Below, piece by piece: positions 1-8,380 of a stretch of 64,000 nt of DNA. Location: assembly GCF_049943335.1 (NCBI RefSeq), contig NZ_JBNFVY010000003.1:248001-312000 (forward strand), in the 5' to 3' direction. Numbering within the stretch: the first letter of the stretch is position 1; each line of letters starts with the position of its first letter. Origin of the DNA: JBNFVY01 sp049943335 (lineage in GTDB: Bacteria; Pseudomonadota; Alphaproteobacteria; Rhodobacterales; Rhodobacteraceae). A program made the translations under genes and the position numbers. Below the pieces are notes generated by a model. It did not search any database. It worked only from the letters and a program-made list of their open reading frames with translations, and was not told the DNA's origin.

Positions 1-2
1 CG

Positions 3-311
3 CTGGAAGACATCCTTGAAGAAATTGTGGGCGAGATCACGGATGAATTCGATGTTGACGAAGAGCACCCCGTAAAACAGTCCGCCAACGGCGATTTTCT
101 GGTCGACGGGGCAATGACAATTCGCGATTTGAACCGTGCCAATGACTGGTCCCTACCCGACGATGACGCCAACACCGTCGCCGGTCTGGTCATCCACGAA
201 GCCCAGACCATCCCGGAACAGGGGCAGGTTTTCTCTTTTCACGGGTATCGCTTTGAAGTGCTCGCACGCAAAGACAATCGACTGACCCGCCTCAAGATCC
301 GAGCGCTCTGA
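3..311 (+). CDS. CorC/HlyC-type (CNNM) transporter, C-terminal part, cut by window edge
   Basis: The reading frame is open from the first bases. It begins with LEDILEEIVGEI, the typical end of a CBS-domain pair, and continues into a CorC_HlyC domain (GDFLVDGAMTIRDLNR near the start, then GLVIHEAQTIPEQGQVF and a basic end). Family members are membrane proteins with an N-terminal CNNM domain, two CBS domains and this C-terminal domain, and are linked to magnesium/cobalt efflux or to hemolysin-like annotations. Only about 102 residues are visible, so the start and membrane part lie outside the window. The transport substrate cannot be read from this fragment. Confidence 0.85.
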   Translation: MEDILEEIVGEITDEFDVDEEHPVKQSANGDFLVDGAMTIRDLNRANDWSLPDDDANTVAGLVIHEAQTIPEQGQVFSFHGYRFEVLARKDNRLTRLKIRAL

Positions 312-484
312 CGCGCTGCAAAAAGCAATCCTGTACAGATCCCGCCCCGCTGCGCGTATGGCCCACTGATAAACAATCCGGTTTGTGGATTGGCGTATGG
401 GCGACATGGCACCAGAAAAGGTCAGCGTCCGACATACGCTAGCGAATGTTTGGCGTACGGTGCCGCCTGACAACGTGGCGAGCG

Positions 485-2011
485 TCACCGCGCTTTGAAC
501 AGCCCCCCAAGGATTCCGCGCACAATCCGTCGGCCCGTGGTGCCTTTGAGTTCCTTGATCACGACCTTTGCGATTTCGGCGCCTACCGACGTCTCTGCAC
601 TGGCGCGTTTGCGGGTGGTTTTTTCATACCGCTTGGCCCGTTCAAACTCTCGTTCTTGCTCGGCCTTTTGCGCTTCGGCCGCTTCGATGTCCTCGGCCGC
701 CTTGGCCGCTGCATCCGCACGCGCTTGCAAGCGTTCGAACGCACTTTCGCGATCAAGCCGCTCTTCGTATTTGCCTGCGACCGCACTCATGGCAATCACG
801 CCCTTGCGTTCAAGCGTGCTGATCGGGCCCAGTTGCGACGACGGCGGGCGGATCAATGTCCGCTCGGCGATTCCGGGCGCGCCTTTGTCGATCAGGAAAG
901 ATGTCACCGCCTCGCCTGTGCCGACATCTTTGATCGCCTCTTCCACGGAAAAGCGCGGATTGGCGCGGTATGTTTCAGCAGCCAGGCGCAACGCCTTCTG
1001 GTCACGCGCGGTAAAGGCGCGCAAGCCATGCTGCACCCGGTTGCCCAGTTGCGACAAGATATCTTCGGGCACATCGTCTGGGTTTTGCGTCACGAAATAC
1101 ACGCCGACGCCCTTGGACCGGATCAACCGCGCAACCTGTTCGACCTTGTCGACCAAGGCTTTGGGGGCATCGTCAAAGAGCAAATGCGCTTCATCGAAAA
1201 AGAACACCAGCTTGGGTTTGTCTGGATTGCCAATTTCGGGCAACTCTTCGAACAGTTCAGACAACAACCACAACAGGAACGTCGCATAAAGGCGCGGGGA
1301 TCCCATCAGTTTGTCGGCCGCCAATATTGAAACCCGTCCGCGCCCATCGGCGTCAGTGGCTATGATGTCGGCGAGCTCTAATGCCGGCTCGCCGAAAAAG
1401 GCATCGCCACCCTGGTTTTCCAGAACAAGCAACTGGCGTTGGATCGCTCCGATCGAGCGTTTTGATACGTTCCCATACTGCAGGCTGATCGCCTTGTCAT
1501 TTTCGCCGATATGCACCAAGAGTGACCGCAGATCCTTGAGATCCAACAGCGGCAAGCCTTCGTCATCGGAAATACGGAATGCGATGTTCAGAACGCCTTC
1601 TTGCGCCTCGGTCAACCCCATCAGCCGTGACAACAACAGCGGCCCCATTTCTGCGACCGTGGTGCGGATCGGATGGCCCTGATCACCGAACAAATCCCAA
1701 AAGGTGACAGGGAAATCCTGATAAGTGTAGTCATCGAAATTGATCTGCGCAGCGCGCTTCATGAAAGCATCATGCAGCTTGAATCCCTCGCTTCCCGATT
1801 TGGCAAGGCCCGACAGATCGCCTTTGACGTCCGACAGGAACACCGGCACGCCCATATTTGAAAATCCTTCGGCCAGGATTTGCAGCGTTACGGTTTTGCC
1901 GGTGCCGGTTGCGCCTGCAATCAGGCCGTGGCGGTTTCCGTATTTCAACAAGAGCTCTTGCGCCTGCGCGTAGCCTTCGCCGCCGCCGCCTACAAAAATG
2001 CTGTCCGTCAC
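485..2011 (-). CDS. DUF853 / HerA-like ATPase (YjgR family)
   Basis: A 508-residue P-loop ATPase. The Walker A motif GATGTGKTV is near residues 33-41 and the Walker B-like FFFDEAHLLF near 270. The N-terminal half matches the DUF853 family (HerA/FtsK-like fold, E. coli YjgR). The last 80 residues are an Ala/Glu/Lys-rich coiled coil followed by a basic tail. The cellular role of this family is poorly known. The gene stands alone on the minus strand with no partner nuclease beside it, so I do not treat it as a defence HerA. The ATG at 2011 gives the usual family length. Confidence 0.85.
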   Translation of the reverse strand: MTDSIFVGGGGEGYAQAQELLLKYGNRHGLIAGATGTGKTVTLQILAEGFSNMGVPVFLSDVKGDLSGLAKSGSEGFKLHDAFMKRAAQINFDDYTYQDFPVTFWDLFGDQGHPIRTTVAEMGPLLLSRLMGLTEAQEGVLNIAFRISDDEGLPLLDLKDLRSLLVHIGENDKAISLQYGNVSKRSIGAIQRQLLVLENQGGDAFFGEPALELADIIATDADGRGRVSILAADKLMGSPRLYATFLLWLLSELFEELPEIGNPDKPKLVFFFDEAHLLFDDAPKALVDKVEQVARLIRSKGVGVYFVTQNPDDVPEDILSQLGNRVQHGLRAFTARDQKALRLAAETYRANPRFSVEEAIKDVGTGEAVTSFLIDKGAPGIAERTLIRPPSSQLGPISTLERKGVIAMSAVAGKYEERLDRESAFERLQARADAAAKAAEDIEAAEAQKAEQEREFERAKRYEKTTRKRASAETSVGAEIAKVVIKELKGTTGRRIVRGILGGLFKAR

Positions 2012-2075
2012 TGCGCGTTCTCCTGCAACCGCTCATCAAATAGAATCCCGGCAACAATACTTAATTAATGTTCCC

Positions 2076-2175
2076 ATGCCAGTGTTGGCATGTCCGGATC
2101 ATGTCCTCTTCGATCCGGTCATTGACTTCCTCCCTGTTAGACTGGCCGCGCCCAAAGTTCGGGCGCGGTTTTTTT
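2076..2175 (+). ncRNA. Candidate small RNA in the 2012-2465 intergenic region
   Basis: The 450-base gap between the DUF853 gene and the IalB-like gene has no convincing reading frame but holds two factor-independent terminators on the plus strand. The first, at 2146-2175, is textbook: an 8-bp GC stem and seven T. No coding gene precedes it on that strand, so a short noncoding transcript is the simplest explanation. A small hairpin (CATGCCA/TGGCATG) and a pyrimidine run CTTCCTCCC, which could pair with Shine-Dalgarno sequences, lie upstream. The 5' end is a guess and no clear promoter was seen. Confidence 0.3.
2146..2175 (+). terminator. Strong rho-independent terminator
   Basis: Perfect stem CCGCGCCC/GGGCGCGG around a 7-base loop, followed by seven T. 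It reads on the plus strand, where no gene lies upstream within the window apart from the truncated gene at the far left. Confidence 0.8.
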
Positions 2176-2293
2176 CATCCCCGCTTGGGCTGGTCAATCG
2201 CCGGCAAAAACGCACGATTTTGCGTTGACGTAATCCGAATCGCGACATAGCGTCATAGCTAATAAGTCGGCCGGTCCGACAGGGAAAAATTGG

Positions 2294-2323
2294 AAAAGGG
2301 TTCCGTACGCCGGGACCCTTTTT
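2294..2323 (+). terminator. Rho-independent terminator, second in the gap
   Basis: Stem AAAAGGGTTCC/GGGACCCTTTT (11 bp with one G-T pair) around GTACGCC, then a T run. A second hairpin, GTCGG/CCGAC, lies just upstream near 2266-2280. Together they could be a very short transcript of about 60 bases or a second stop for the upstream one. Confidence 0.6.
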
Positions 2324-2465
2324 CAGTTTCGACCAATCCGGGTTTCTGGACGCCAGCGCGTTTGAACACGGGCAATCACACGCTCATCACCTATTTTCGA
2401 CCTGACACCTTGAAGGGCGCATGATAGACCCGGCGCAATCAAAGAAGCCAATTTGCAGGACGACC

Positions 2466-3098
2466 ATGCACACGTTTATTTCTCGGATCACCGCGGCCTC
2501 CATGATCGCGCTGTTGGCCACTGCTGCGACCGCTCAGGAGACGGACGTCCCCGGCGCGCAACCCGCTGAAGAACAGAGCGAAGGCGCAATAGCCGATGGC
2601 TTGGCCCTTGGCGAAGAAGTGACCGATGAGTCGCAGGTGGGCCAGTCTTATATCGTCGAAGAACACGGCGACTGGACAGTGAACTGTGTGCACGCGCCCG
2701 AGGGTCAGAAAGATCCCTGCAACCTTTACCAATTGCTCAAGAATGACGCAGGCAACGATGTTGCCGAGATTTCGCTGTTTCCGCTACCTGCCAGCGGTCA
2801 GGCTGTCGCCGGTGCGACCATCATCACACCGCTGGAAACCATGCTGACCGAACAAGTGGTTCTGCAGGTCGATAGCGGCAAGGCCAAGCGTTATCCGTTC
2901 AGCTTTTGCACGCAGATCGGGTGTTTTGCCCGTGTCGGGCTGACGGCCGAAGATATTTCTGCCTTCAAACGTGGGAAAGCCGCGACTTTGGCGATCGTTC
3001 CCGTCGCGGCGCCAGATCAGAAAGTGCAGCTGAAAATTTCGCTCACCGGGTTTACGGCTGGATATGAAGCGGTTGGCAAGGCTAACGCGGCCGAATAG
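2466..3098 (+). CDS. Invasion-associated locus B (IalB) family exported protein
   Basis: A 210-residue protein with a clear Sec signal peptide (hydrophobic stretch to about residue 22, cleavage near ATAQE), an acidic linker, and then the IalB-like domain. The domain carries paired cysteines (NCVHAPEGQKDPC and FCTQIGC) that probably form disulfides in the periplasm. IalB was first described in Bartonella but is common in free-living alphaproteobacteria, where its function is unclear. I chose the ATG at 2466 because an AGGA lies just upstream and the signal peptide starts there; an in-frame ATG at 2421 would add 15 unlikely residues. Confidence 0.8.
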   Translation: MHTFISRITAASMIALLATAATAQETDVPGAQPAEEQSEGAIADGLALGEEVTDESQVGQSYIVEEHGDWTVNCVHAPEGQKDPCNLYQLLKNDAGNDVAEISLFPLPASGQAVAGATIITPLETMLTEQVVLQVDSGKAKRYPFSFCTQIGCFARVGLTAEDISAFKRGKAATLAIVPVAAPDQKVQLKISLTGFTAGYEAVGKANAAE

Positions 3099-3120
3099 TC
3101 GACATACACCAATCAAGTTG

Positions 3121-3146
3121 AACGCGCCCTTCACCGGGCGCGTTTT
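3121..3146. terminator. Bidirectional terminator between convergent genes
   Basis: Stem ACGCGCCC/GGGCGCGT with a 6-base loop, flanked by A on the left and T on the right. It lies in the 55-base gap between the convergent IalB-like and KAS genes and can serve both. Confidence 0.7.
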
Positions 3147-3153
3147 GTGTGCA

Positions 3154-4365
3154 CTAGGCCGCTTTGCGCAACGCAAGAACCGCGTTCAATCCGCCAAATG
3201 CAAAGGCATTTGAAAGAACCACGTCCACGCCAGCCTCCCGCGCTTCATTGGGAACGACATCCAGGGCGCATTCCGGATCGGGTTCTTCGTAGTTGATGGT
3301 CGGGGCGATGATCCCGTCGCGCACCGCCATGATGCATGCCAGCAGTTCAACGGCGCCTGTTCCGCCGATCAAGTGACCGTGCATCGATTTGGTGGACGAT
3401 ATCATGACCTTGTCCGCATGTGCGCCCAGTGCATCGGCAACCGCCGCGCATTCGGTCTTGTCGTTTGCGGCCGTCCCGGTGCCATGCGCGTTGATGTAAC
3501 CGACGTCATCGGCGCTCAGCCGACCGTCCATCAGGGCGCCGGAAATGGCCCGGGCTGCGCCTTGCTTGGACGGCATCACGATATCGGATGCGTCCGACGT
3601 CATCGCGAAACCCACAACCTCGGCCAGGATTTCGGCGCCACGTTTCTTTGCATGATCGTAGTCTTCGAATACAAACACCGCTGCGCCTTCGCCCTGAACC
3701 ATCCCGCTGCGGTTCATGCTGAATGGGCGGCAGGCATCCTTGGACATCACGCGCAGCCCTTCCCACGCTTTGACCCCGCCAAAGCACAGCATCGATTCCG
3801 ACCCGCCCGTCACCATCGTCGTGGCCATGCCCGAGCGGATCATGTTGAAAGCTTGCCCCATCGCATGGTTCGAAGACGCACAGGCCGTCGCGACTGTGAA
3901 GGACGGCCCCTTGAGGTTCCATTCCATCGACACGTGGCTGCACGCAGCGTTGTTCATTAACTTGGGCACGACGAACGGGTGAACCCGGTTTTTACCCTCT
4001 TCGTACACCATCCGATAATTTTCGTCTTGCGTCGTCAGCCCGCCGCCCGATGTCCCCAAAACAACACCTGAGCGCACCGCGAGTTCGCCCACAAATTCCA
4101 GACCCGATTGCGTGATCGCCTGTTTCGCAGCGACCAGCGTAAACTGGGTAAACCGATCATAGAGCGCCATCTGCTGGCGATTGAACCGGTGCTCGGCATC
4201 CCAGTTCTTGATCTGACCGCCAATTTTGATGGCCAATCGGTCTACATCGCGAAATTCCAACGGACCGATACCGCACCGTCCCTCACGCATCGCCTCAAGC
4301 GTCGATGTGACGTCAAGCCCAAGCGCGTTGACCGTACCGGCGCCGGTGATCACGACACGTTTCAT
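3154..4365 (-). CDS. Beta-ketoacyl-ACP synthase (FabF-like KAS) linked to lpxD
   Basis: A 403-residue thiolase-fold condensing enzyme. The KAS II triad is complete: Cys162 in TACASS, His294 in NAHGTGT, and His331 in KSMHGHLIG. Such enzymes extend acyl-ACP with malonyl-ACP in the cytosol. The start overlaps the stop of the ACP gene (ATGA at 4362-4365), and lpxD lies just upstream. It is therefore probably dedicated to making a special acyl chain for lipid A on the neighbouring ACP rather than being the housekeeping FabF. This specialised role is an inference from gene order. Confidence 0.85.
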   Translation of the reverse strand: MKRVVITGAGTVNALGLDVTSTLEAMREGRCGIGPLEFRDVDRLAIKIGGQIKNWDAEHRFNRQQMALYDRFTQFTLVAAKQAITQSGLEFVGELAVRSGVVLGTSGGGLTTQDENYRMVYEEGKNRVHPFVVPKLMNNAACSHVSMEWNLKGPSFTVATACASSNHAMGQAFNMIRSGMATTMVTGGSESMLCFGGVKAWEGLRVMSKDACRPFSMNRSGMVQGEGAAVFVFEDYDHAKKRGAEILAEVVGFAMTSDASDIVMPSKQGAARAISGALMDGRLSADDVGYINAHGTGTAANDKTECAAVADALGAHADKVMISSTKSMHGHLIGGTGAVELLACIMAVRDGIIAPTINYEEPDPECALDVVPNEAREAGVDVVLSNAFAFGGLNAVLALRKAA

Positions 4366-4628
4366 GAGGACTGGTCTGCCACCATTTTTTCCACCGCCGC
4401 CACGATCGACCCGACCGATGAGATGTCGAATTCTCCGGCCTCGGGTTCGTTGGCGTTGAACGGAACGGAAATATCGAATGTCTCTTCGATCGCGAAAATG
4501 CTTTCGACAACACCCATGCTGTCGATACCAATGTCTTCCAGCGTCTGATCCACGGTGACATCCGACGGGTCGAGCACGGCCTGTTCCGCCAGAATTGCGA
4601 TGACTTGATCTTTCACGCTTTGCACCAT
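4362..4628 (-). CDS. Specialised acyl carrier protein
   Basis: An 88-residue acidic four-helix protein with the phosphopantetheine site GIDSMGVVE (Ser37). It differs from housekeeping AcpP (which has DSLD) and is not a close match to rhizobial AcpXL by eye, but has a similar position in an lpxD cluster. It overlaps the KAS gene by 4 bp, so the two are probably made together. Its likely job is to carry the acyl group used by LpxD or a related lipid A acyltransferase. Confidence 0.85.
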   Translation of the reverse strand: MVQSVKDQVIAILAEQAVLDPSDVTVDQTLEDIGIDSMGVVESIFAIEETFDISVPFNANEPEAGEFDISSVGSIVAAVEKMVADQSS

Positions 4629-4661
4629 GGCCCCAACCCTTTGCCCGTTTTGAGCGGTGAT

Positions 4662-5759
4662 TTAGTCCTTATCGTCACCGTTTGAAACATGTTTTTCCCG
4701 CGCAGCCAAATCACCCAGTACGCGCGGAAGCCGGCGGAGAGCTTTGTACATGGCAAGATGCTGATCCATTCGAACCGCCGGATACCCCAAAATCGTACGG
4801 CCCGCTGGCACCTTGCTCAGGATCTTGGTTGCCCCGCCCGCAACGACCCCGTCGCCCACGGTGATGTTGTCACCGACCCCAACCTGACCACCAAAAACCA
4901 CATGATTGCCGATCCGCGTTGATCCGGCAATTCCAACCTGAGCCGCGAACAGGCAATCGCGTCCTATTTCGACGTTGTGGGCGATATGTACCAGATTATC
5001 AACCTTGGTACCCGACCCGATCCGCGTGGCGCGGATTGTGCCCCGATCCACACAGGAATTGGCCCCGATTTCAACATCGTCCCCGATTTCGACACGGCCC
5101 AGCGAATGAAGGCGCACCCAGCTTTGTCCAGCGTCATCGCCAACTTCAGCTTGGCCGAGGCTCTCTCGGGCTTTTTCCACGGCGTTCTTTTCTGCCGTCG
5201 TGAATGCCAAGCCATCTGATCCGATGACACAGCCAACCTGACCAACAAACCGATGACCGACCTGCACGTTTGCGCCGAAATGCGCACGGCCATAGAGCAA
5301 CAGATCATCCCCGAAACATCCGCCCCTGGCCAGGTGACACCCGGGGCCGATACGCGCGTTGTTCCCGATGATCACGTCCGCTTCGATCACGCACAATGGG
5401 CCAATTGCGGCGTTCGCCCCGATCCGCGCGCTTGGATCGACCACCGCCGTGGGATGGATCCCTTTTTCGATCACCGGACCGGGGTCCAGCAGAGCCGTTA
5501 CCCCGGCCATGGCCATCCGTGGCCGCCCGACAAAAACCGCTGCCTCCAGCCCCATCGACTGCCAGTCGGCGCCGGGCCAGAGCAATGCACATCGCGCCCG
5601 CCCCTGCCCTAATTTTTCGGCGTACTTCGGATCCATCGCGAGCGCCAGGTCATCCGGGCCGGCATCCGCAGGCTCGCGCGCCGCATCGATACGAAGCGAC
5701 GTGTCCCCGGCAATCTCGGCCCCGAGCGCCCGGGCAATGTCAGCGATGGTGTAACTCAT
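4662..5759 (-). CDS. lpxD: UDP-3-O-acylglucosamine N-acyltransferase (LpxD)
   Basis: A 365-residue protein. The N-terminal domain (residues 1-100) is the LpxD substrate-binding domain. A long left-handed beta-helix follows, built of hexapeptide repeats (VVDPSARIGANAAIGPL and so on), and the C-terminal helix is typical. The catalytic histidine is in VHIAHNVEIG (His261). LpxD adds the N-linked acyl chain to UDP-3-O-acyl-glucosamine in lipid A synthesis. ATG 5759 was chosen over an in-frame start at 5804 because MSYTIADIA is the family's usual beginning. It heads the lpxD-acp-KAS cluster. There is no lpxA, fabZ or lpxB beside it, so this may be a second lpxD copy. Confidence 0.92.
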   Translation of the reverse strand: MSYTIADIARALGAEIAGDTSLRIDAAREPADAGPDDLALAMDPKYAEKLGQGRARCALLWPGADWQSMGLEAAVFVGRPRMAMAGVTALLDPGPVIEKGIHPTAVVDPSARIGANAAIGPLCVIEADVIIGNNARIGPGCHLARGGCFGDDLLLYGRAHFGANVQVGHRFVGQVGCVIGSDGLAFTTAEKNAVEKARESLGQAEVGDDAGQSWVRLHSLGRVEIGDDVEIGANSCVDRGTIRATRIGSGTKVDNLVHIAHNVEIGRDCLFAAQVGIAGSTRIGNHVVFGGQVGVGDNITVGDGVVAGGATKILSKVPAGRTILGYPAVRMDQHLAMYKALRRLPRVLGDLAAREKHVSNGDDKD

Positions 5760-5807
5760 GTCAGCGTCCCGACCGTTCTGCCGGGACAGACCCCGGCATC
5801 CCACGTG

Positions 5808-7412
5808 TTAGCTGTCCACGGCGCGCAGTACCACCCCGGCTTTTTGCAATGCGGCGAAAATCTTGGCGTCGCGTCCATAGATATCGCGGCGGTATTCCAG
5901 CCCACCTTTCGGCAGTCCGATCGCAGTGCGGTAGTCGATGTGCACGGGCACATATTCGTCCAGTTCAACGACAGATTCACGACCCGAGTTCAGATGCGTA
6001 TGGAACACGCCCTTGGGATCCCGGGTCTGTTTCGACAGCAGTTCGTATGCGAATTCAAACGGCTGCTGAAGCCGGATACAGCCATGACTGAATGCCCGTG
6101 TTTCGCGTCCGAACAACGATTTGGAAGGGGTGTCATGCAAATAGATGTTGTAGCGGTTCGGGAACATGAACTTGACCAAACCTAATGCGTTGCCATCCGA
6201 TGGTGGCTGCTTGAGATCAAAGGGAAAGTTGGCCGTTGTGAACTGGGTGAAATCAACTGCATCGCGTGACACGGACCGGCCGCGACGGTCAATAACCCGC
6301 AGATGCCCGGCCGCGTAGGGGTTCTTTTGCATCAACGGAAGGTATTCCTTGACGGCAATCGAGCGGGGCACATTCCACGTCGGATTAATGACCATGTGCT
6401 CCATTTCATCCGAAAACTCGGGGCTTCGACGATCGCTGTCGGTGGCCCCGACGACGGCACGGGTCTCAAACGTCACTTTATCATTGTCGATGATCTTGGC
6501 GGAAAAATCGGCCAGATTCACCCGCACATGTCGCTCGCCAAGCGGCATGTTCATCCACCGTTCGCGTTCAAGGGCGACGAGAACGCCAGCCAGCCGCTTG
6601 GCCGGGTCAACATTAATTTCGCGTAGCGTGCCCGGTCCGGCGATACCATCGGGGTTCAGGCCGTGGTTCAGTTGAAACTGCTGCACTGCCTTCTGAATAT
6701 CCGCGTCATACGTTTGTGTCACCGAGCGGCGCATGTAGCCCATCGCCATCAAGCGATTGCGCAACGCGACAACAGCCGGGCCAGATTGACCCAGTTCCAG
6801 TTTCTTGCTCGGAACCTTGGGGCCCCAGCCACCGCGGGCCAATGTCTTTTCAAGATCCATCTTGCCTTTCAGCAAGCGCCGGAATTCAGGCGCTTGCGGA
6901 TGCAACGATTTCAAATAGCTGGCCGGCGAAGATTTCGCGAAATTGGCAAGCAACTGCGCCCGGTCGCGATAAGGAACCTTGCGCACCAGTCCACTATCGA
7001 TACGCGAAGGAACCAGCACCCCGGTTTGCATGTCGCGCGCATAGCGCAGGAACAACTTGGACAGTTCAACCTCGATGAGGGCCAAGTCACGCTCGGACGA
7101 CACGGCGCGCATATTGGCCTTCAGAAGGTCGGTTTCGTATGACTGCCCAGGCAGGCCAAAATCGTCAGCCTTCGCGATTTCACGCAAAAGGGCCTGTCGC
7201 CGCGCCCTGTCGCGGCCACCAGATCCGGTCCAGATCGGCTTGTATCCGTTGGCCTTATAAAAGGCGGCGACATCCCGATCCGACGCAGCAGCGGCCGCCA
7301 CGGACTGCATGAATGCCGTCACCTGGGTCTGCGCCTGCGCACCCGGCGCCGCAAAGACACCGGCGATCAGCGCGACCATCGTGATGATCGAAAACAGCTT
7401 ATTGCGAAACAT
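5808..7412 (-). CDS. Murein L,D-transpeptidase (YcbB-like, YkuD domain)
   Basis: A 534-residue periplasmic enzyme with a signal peptide (residues 1-27, ending PGAQAQ). It carries a scaffold domain, a peptidoglycan-binding domain around residues 205-260 (LRNRLMAMGYMR, VQQFQLNHGLNPDGIAGPGT), and a YkuD catalytic domain whose active site is SHGCIRLQQP with the nucleophilic cysteine. It makes 3-3 crosslinks in peptidoglycan or anchors proteins to it. It is divergent from a DUF882 gene; the 378-base region between them would hold both promoters. DUF882 proteins and YcbB-type enzymes are neighbours in E. coli too (ycbB-ycbK). Confidence 0.92.
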   Translation of the reverse strand: MFRNKLFSIITMVALIAGVFAAPGAQAQTQVTAFMQSVAAAAASDRDVAAFYKANGYKPIWTGSGGRDRARRQALLREIAKADDFGLPGQSYETDLLKANMRAVSSERDLALIEVELSKLFLRYARDMQTGVLVPSRIDSGLVRKVPYRDRAQLLANFAKSSPASYLKSLHPQAPEFRRLLKGKMDLEKTLARGGWGPKVPSKKLELGQSGPAVVALRNRLMAMGYMRRSVTQTYDADIQKAVQQFQLNHGLNPDGIAGPGTLREINVDPAKRLAGVLVALERERWMNMPLGERHVRVNLADFSAKIIDNDKVTFETRAVVGATDSDRRSPEFSDEMEHMVINPTWNVPRSIAVKEYLPLMQKNPYAAGHLRVIDRRGRSVSRDAVDFTQFTTANFPFDLKQPPSDGNALGLVKFMFPNRYNIYLHDTPSKSLFGRETRAFSHGCIRLQQPFEFAYELLSKQTRDPKGVFHTHLNSGRESVVELDEYVPVHIDYRTAIGLPKGGLEYRRDIYGRDAKIFAALQKAGVVLRAVDS

Positions 7413-7790
7413 GAAAACCTCGTGCGTCTGTTGGCCTTTTTATTGATGTAGACCGTGTTCGTTGAAATTGTCCTACTAAAACGATGCAGCGACGACAGGG
7501 CCCCCGCCACATTTCTTTCTCTTCTGCAACGTATTTCCCACATATCGCAGGGCGGCAGCTGCAAATCGGCACCTTTTTCGCCATTTTTCTGCCATCGTTT
7601 ACCCGACCATAACCAAAAATAAGCAATAAATCGCTCAAATAGATGTGATTGATCACGGAGCGTGGAGGCAGGGCTTGGACCAAAACCACTCATATGCAAT
7701 AGATTATTCGCACCTAGGGGATGAGGTGACCACGAAACCGCGTTCAAGCGGTTCCAAGGCAGGCAACAACGGGACACTTTCAGTAGAAAC
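7413..7790. other. Divergent intergenic region, L,D-transpeptidase / DUF882
   Basis: AT-richer than the genes, with no credible reading frame. It holds the palindrome GTGATTGATCAC at 7645-7656, which could be an operator but matches no regulator well. Promoters for both flanking genes must lie here; none is clear enough to mark. Confidence 0.4.
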
Positions 7791-8360
7791 ATGACAGATC
7801 ACAACAGTTTCTCCATGACACGCCGGGGCGTTCTTGCAGCATTCGCAGCGACCGCCGTTTCCGCAGCTCCGACATTTGCAAATGCCGCCGGTTTTCTCCG
7901 TGGCGGGGGCGATGTGCGCCGCATCAAGATGTATTCCGGACGAACCGGTGAAAGTATCGACACGATCTATTGGGTCGAAGGCAAATACATCAAGGATGCG
8001 CTGCGCGAGGTAAACTATTTCATGCGTGACTGGCGCACCGGCGATACCAAGTCGATGGATGCGCGCACGATCGACATCATGGCCGCAAGCCACGCAATGA
8101 TGGACACCGATGAGCCGTATTTGTTGCTGTCCGGTTATCGTTCGCCCAAGACCAATGCGATGCTACGCTCGCGCTCGCGCGGAGTTGCCAAGAATTCGCT
8201 GCACTTGCAGGGGCAAGCGGCTGACCTGCGGCTTAATTCCCGGTCGATCCACCAGATGTCAAAGGCGGCCAAAGCCTGTCATGCTGGCGGCGTGGGCACC
8301 TATCGCGGGTCCAACTTTGTCCACATGGATTGTGGCGCCGTGCGCAGCTGGAACGGCTGA
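7791..8360 (+). CDS. DUF882 / YcbK-like peptidoglycan peptidase (M15 fold)
   Basis: A 189-residue protein with a twin-arginine-type signal (TRRGVLAAFAATAVSAAP, residues 10-27). The mature part is a small M15-type zinc peptidase domain: HLQGQAADLR supplies a His and Asp, and FVHMDCG the second His. Such proteins (E. coli YcbK/MepK) cut crosslinks in murein, including the 3-3 links made by L,D-transpeptidases. The divergent neighbour is exactly such a transpeptidase, so the pair probably acts on the same bonds. Confidence 0.88.
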   Translation: MTDHNSFSMTRRGVLAAFAATAVSAAPTFANAAGFLRGGGDVRRIKMYSGRTGESIDTIYWVEGKYIKDALREVNYFMRDWRTGDTKSMDARTIDIMAASHAMMDTDEPYLLLSGYRSPKTNAMLRSRSRGVAKNSLHLQGQAADLRLNSRSIHQMSKAAKACHAGGVGTYRGSNFVHMDCGAVRSWNG

Positions 8361-8380
8361 TCCCCTTCTCCAGACTGGCT

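Noticed and set aside
446..1330. 294-codon open frame on the plus strand
   Set aside because: It is the antisense of the DUF853 gene, with no domain and a His/Arg/Phe-rich composition typical of shadow frames in GC-rich DNA.
7645..7656. CRP/FNR-type site GTGATTGATCAC
   Set aside because: Spacing and half-sites do not match CRP or FNR consensus; kept only as a palindrome.
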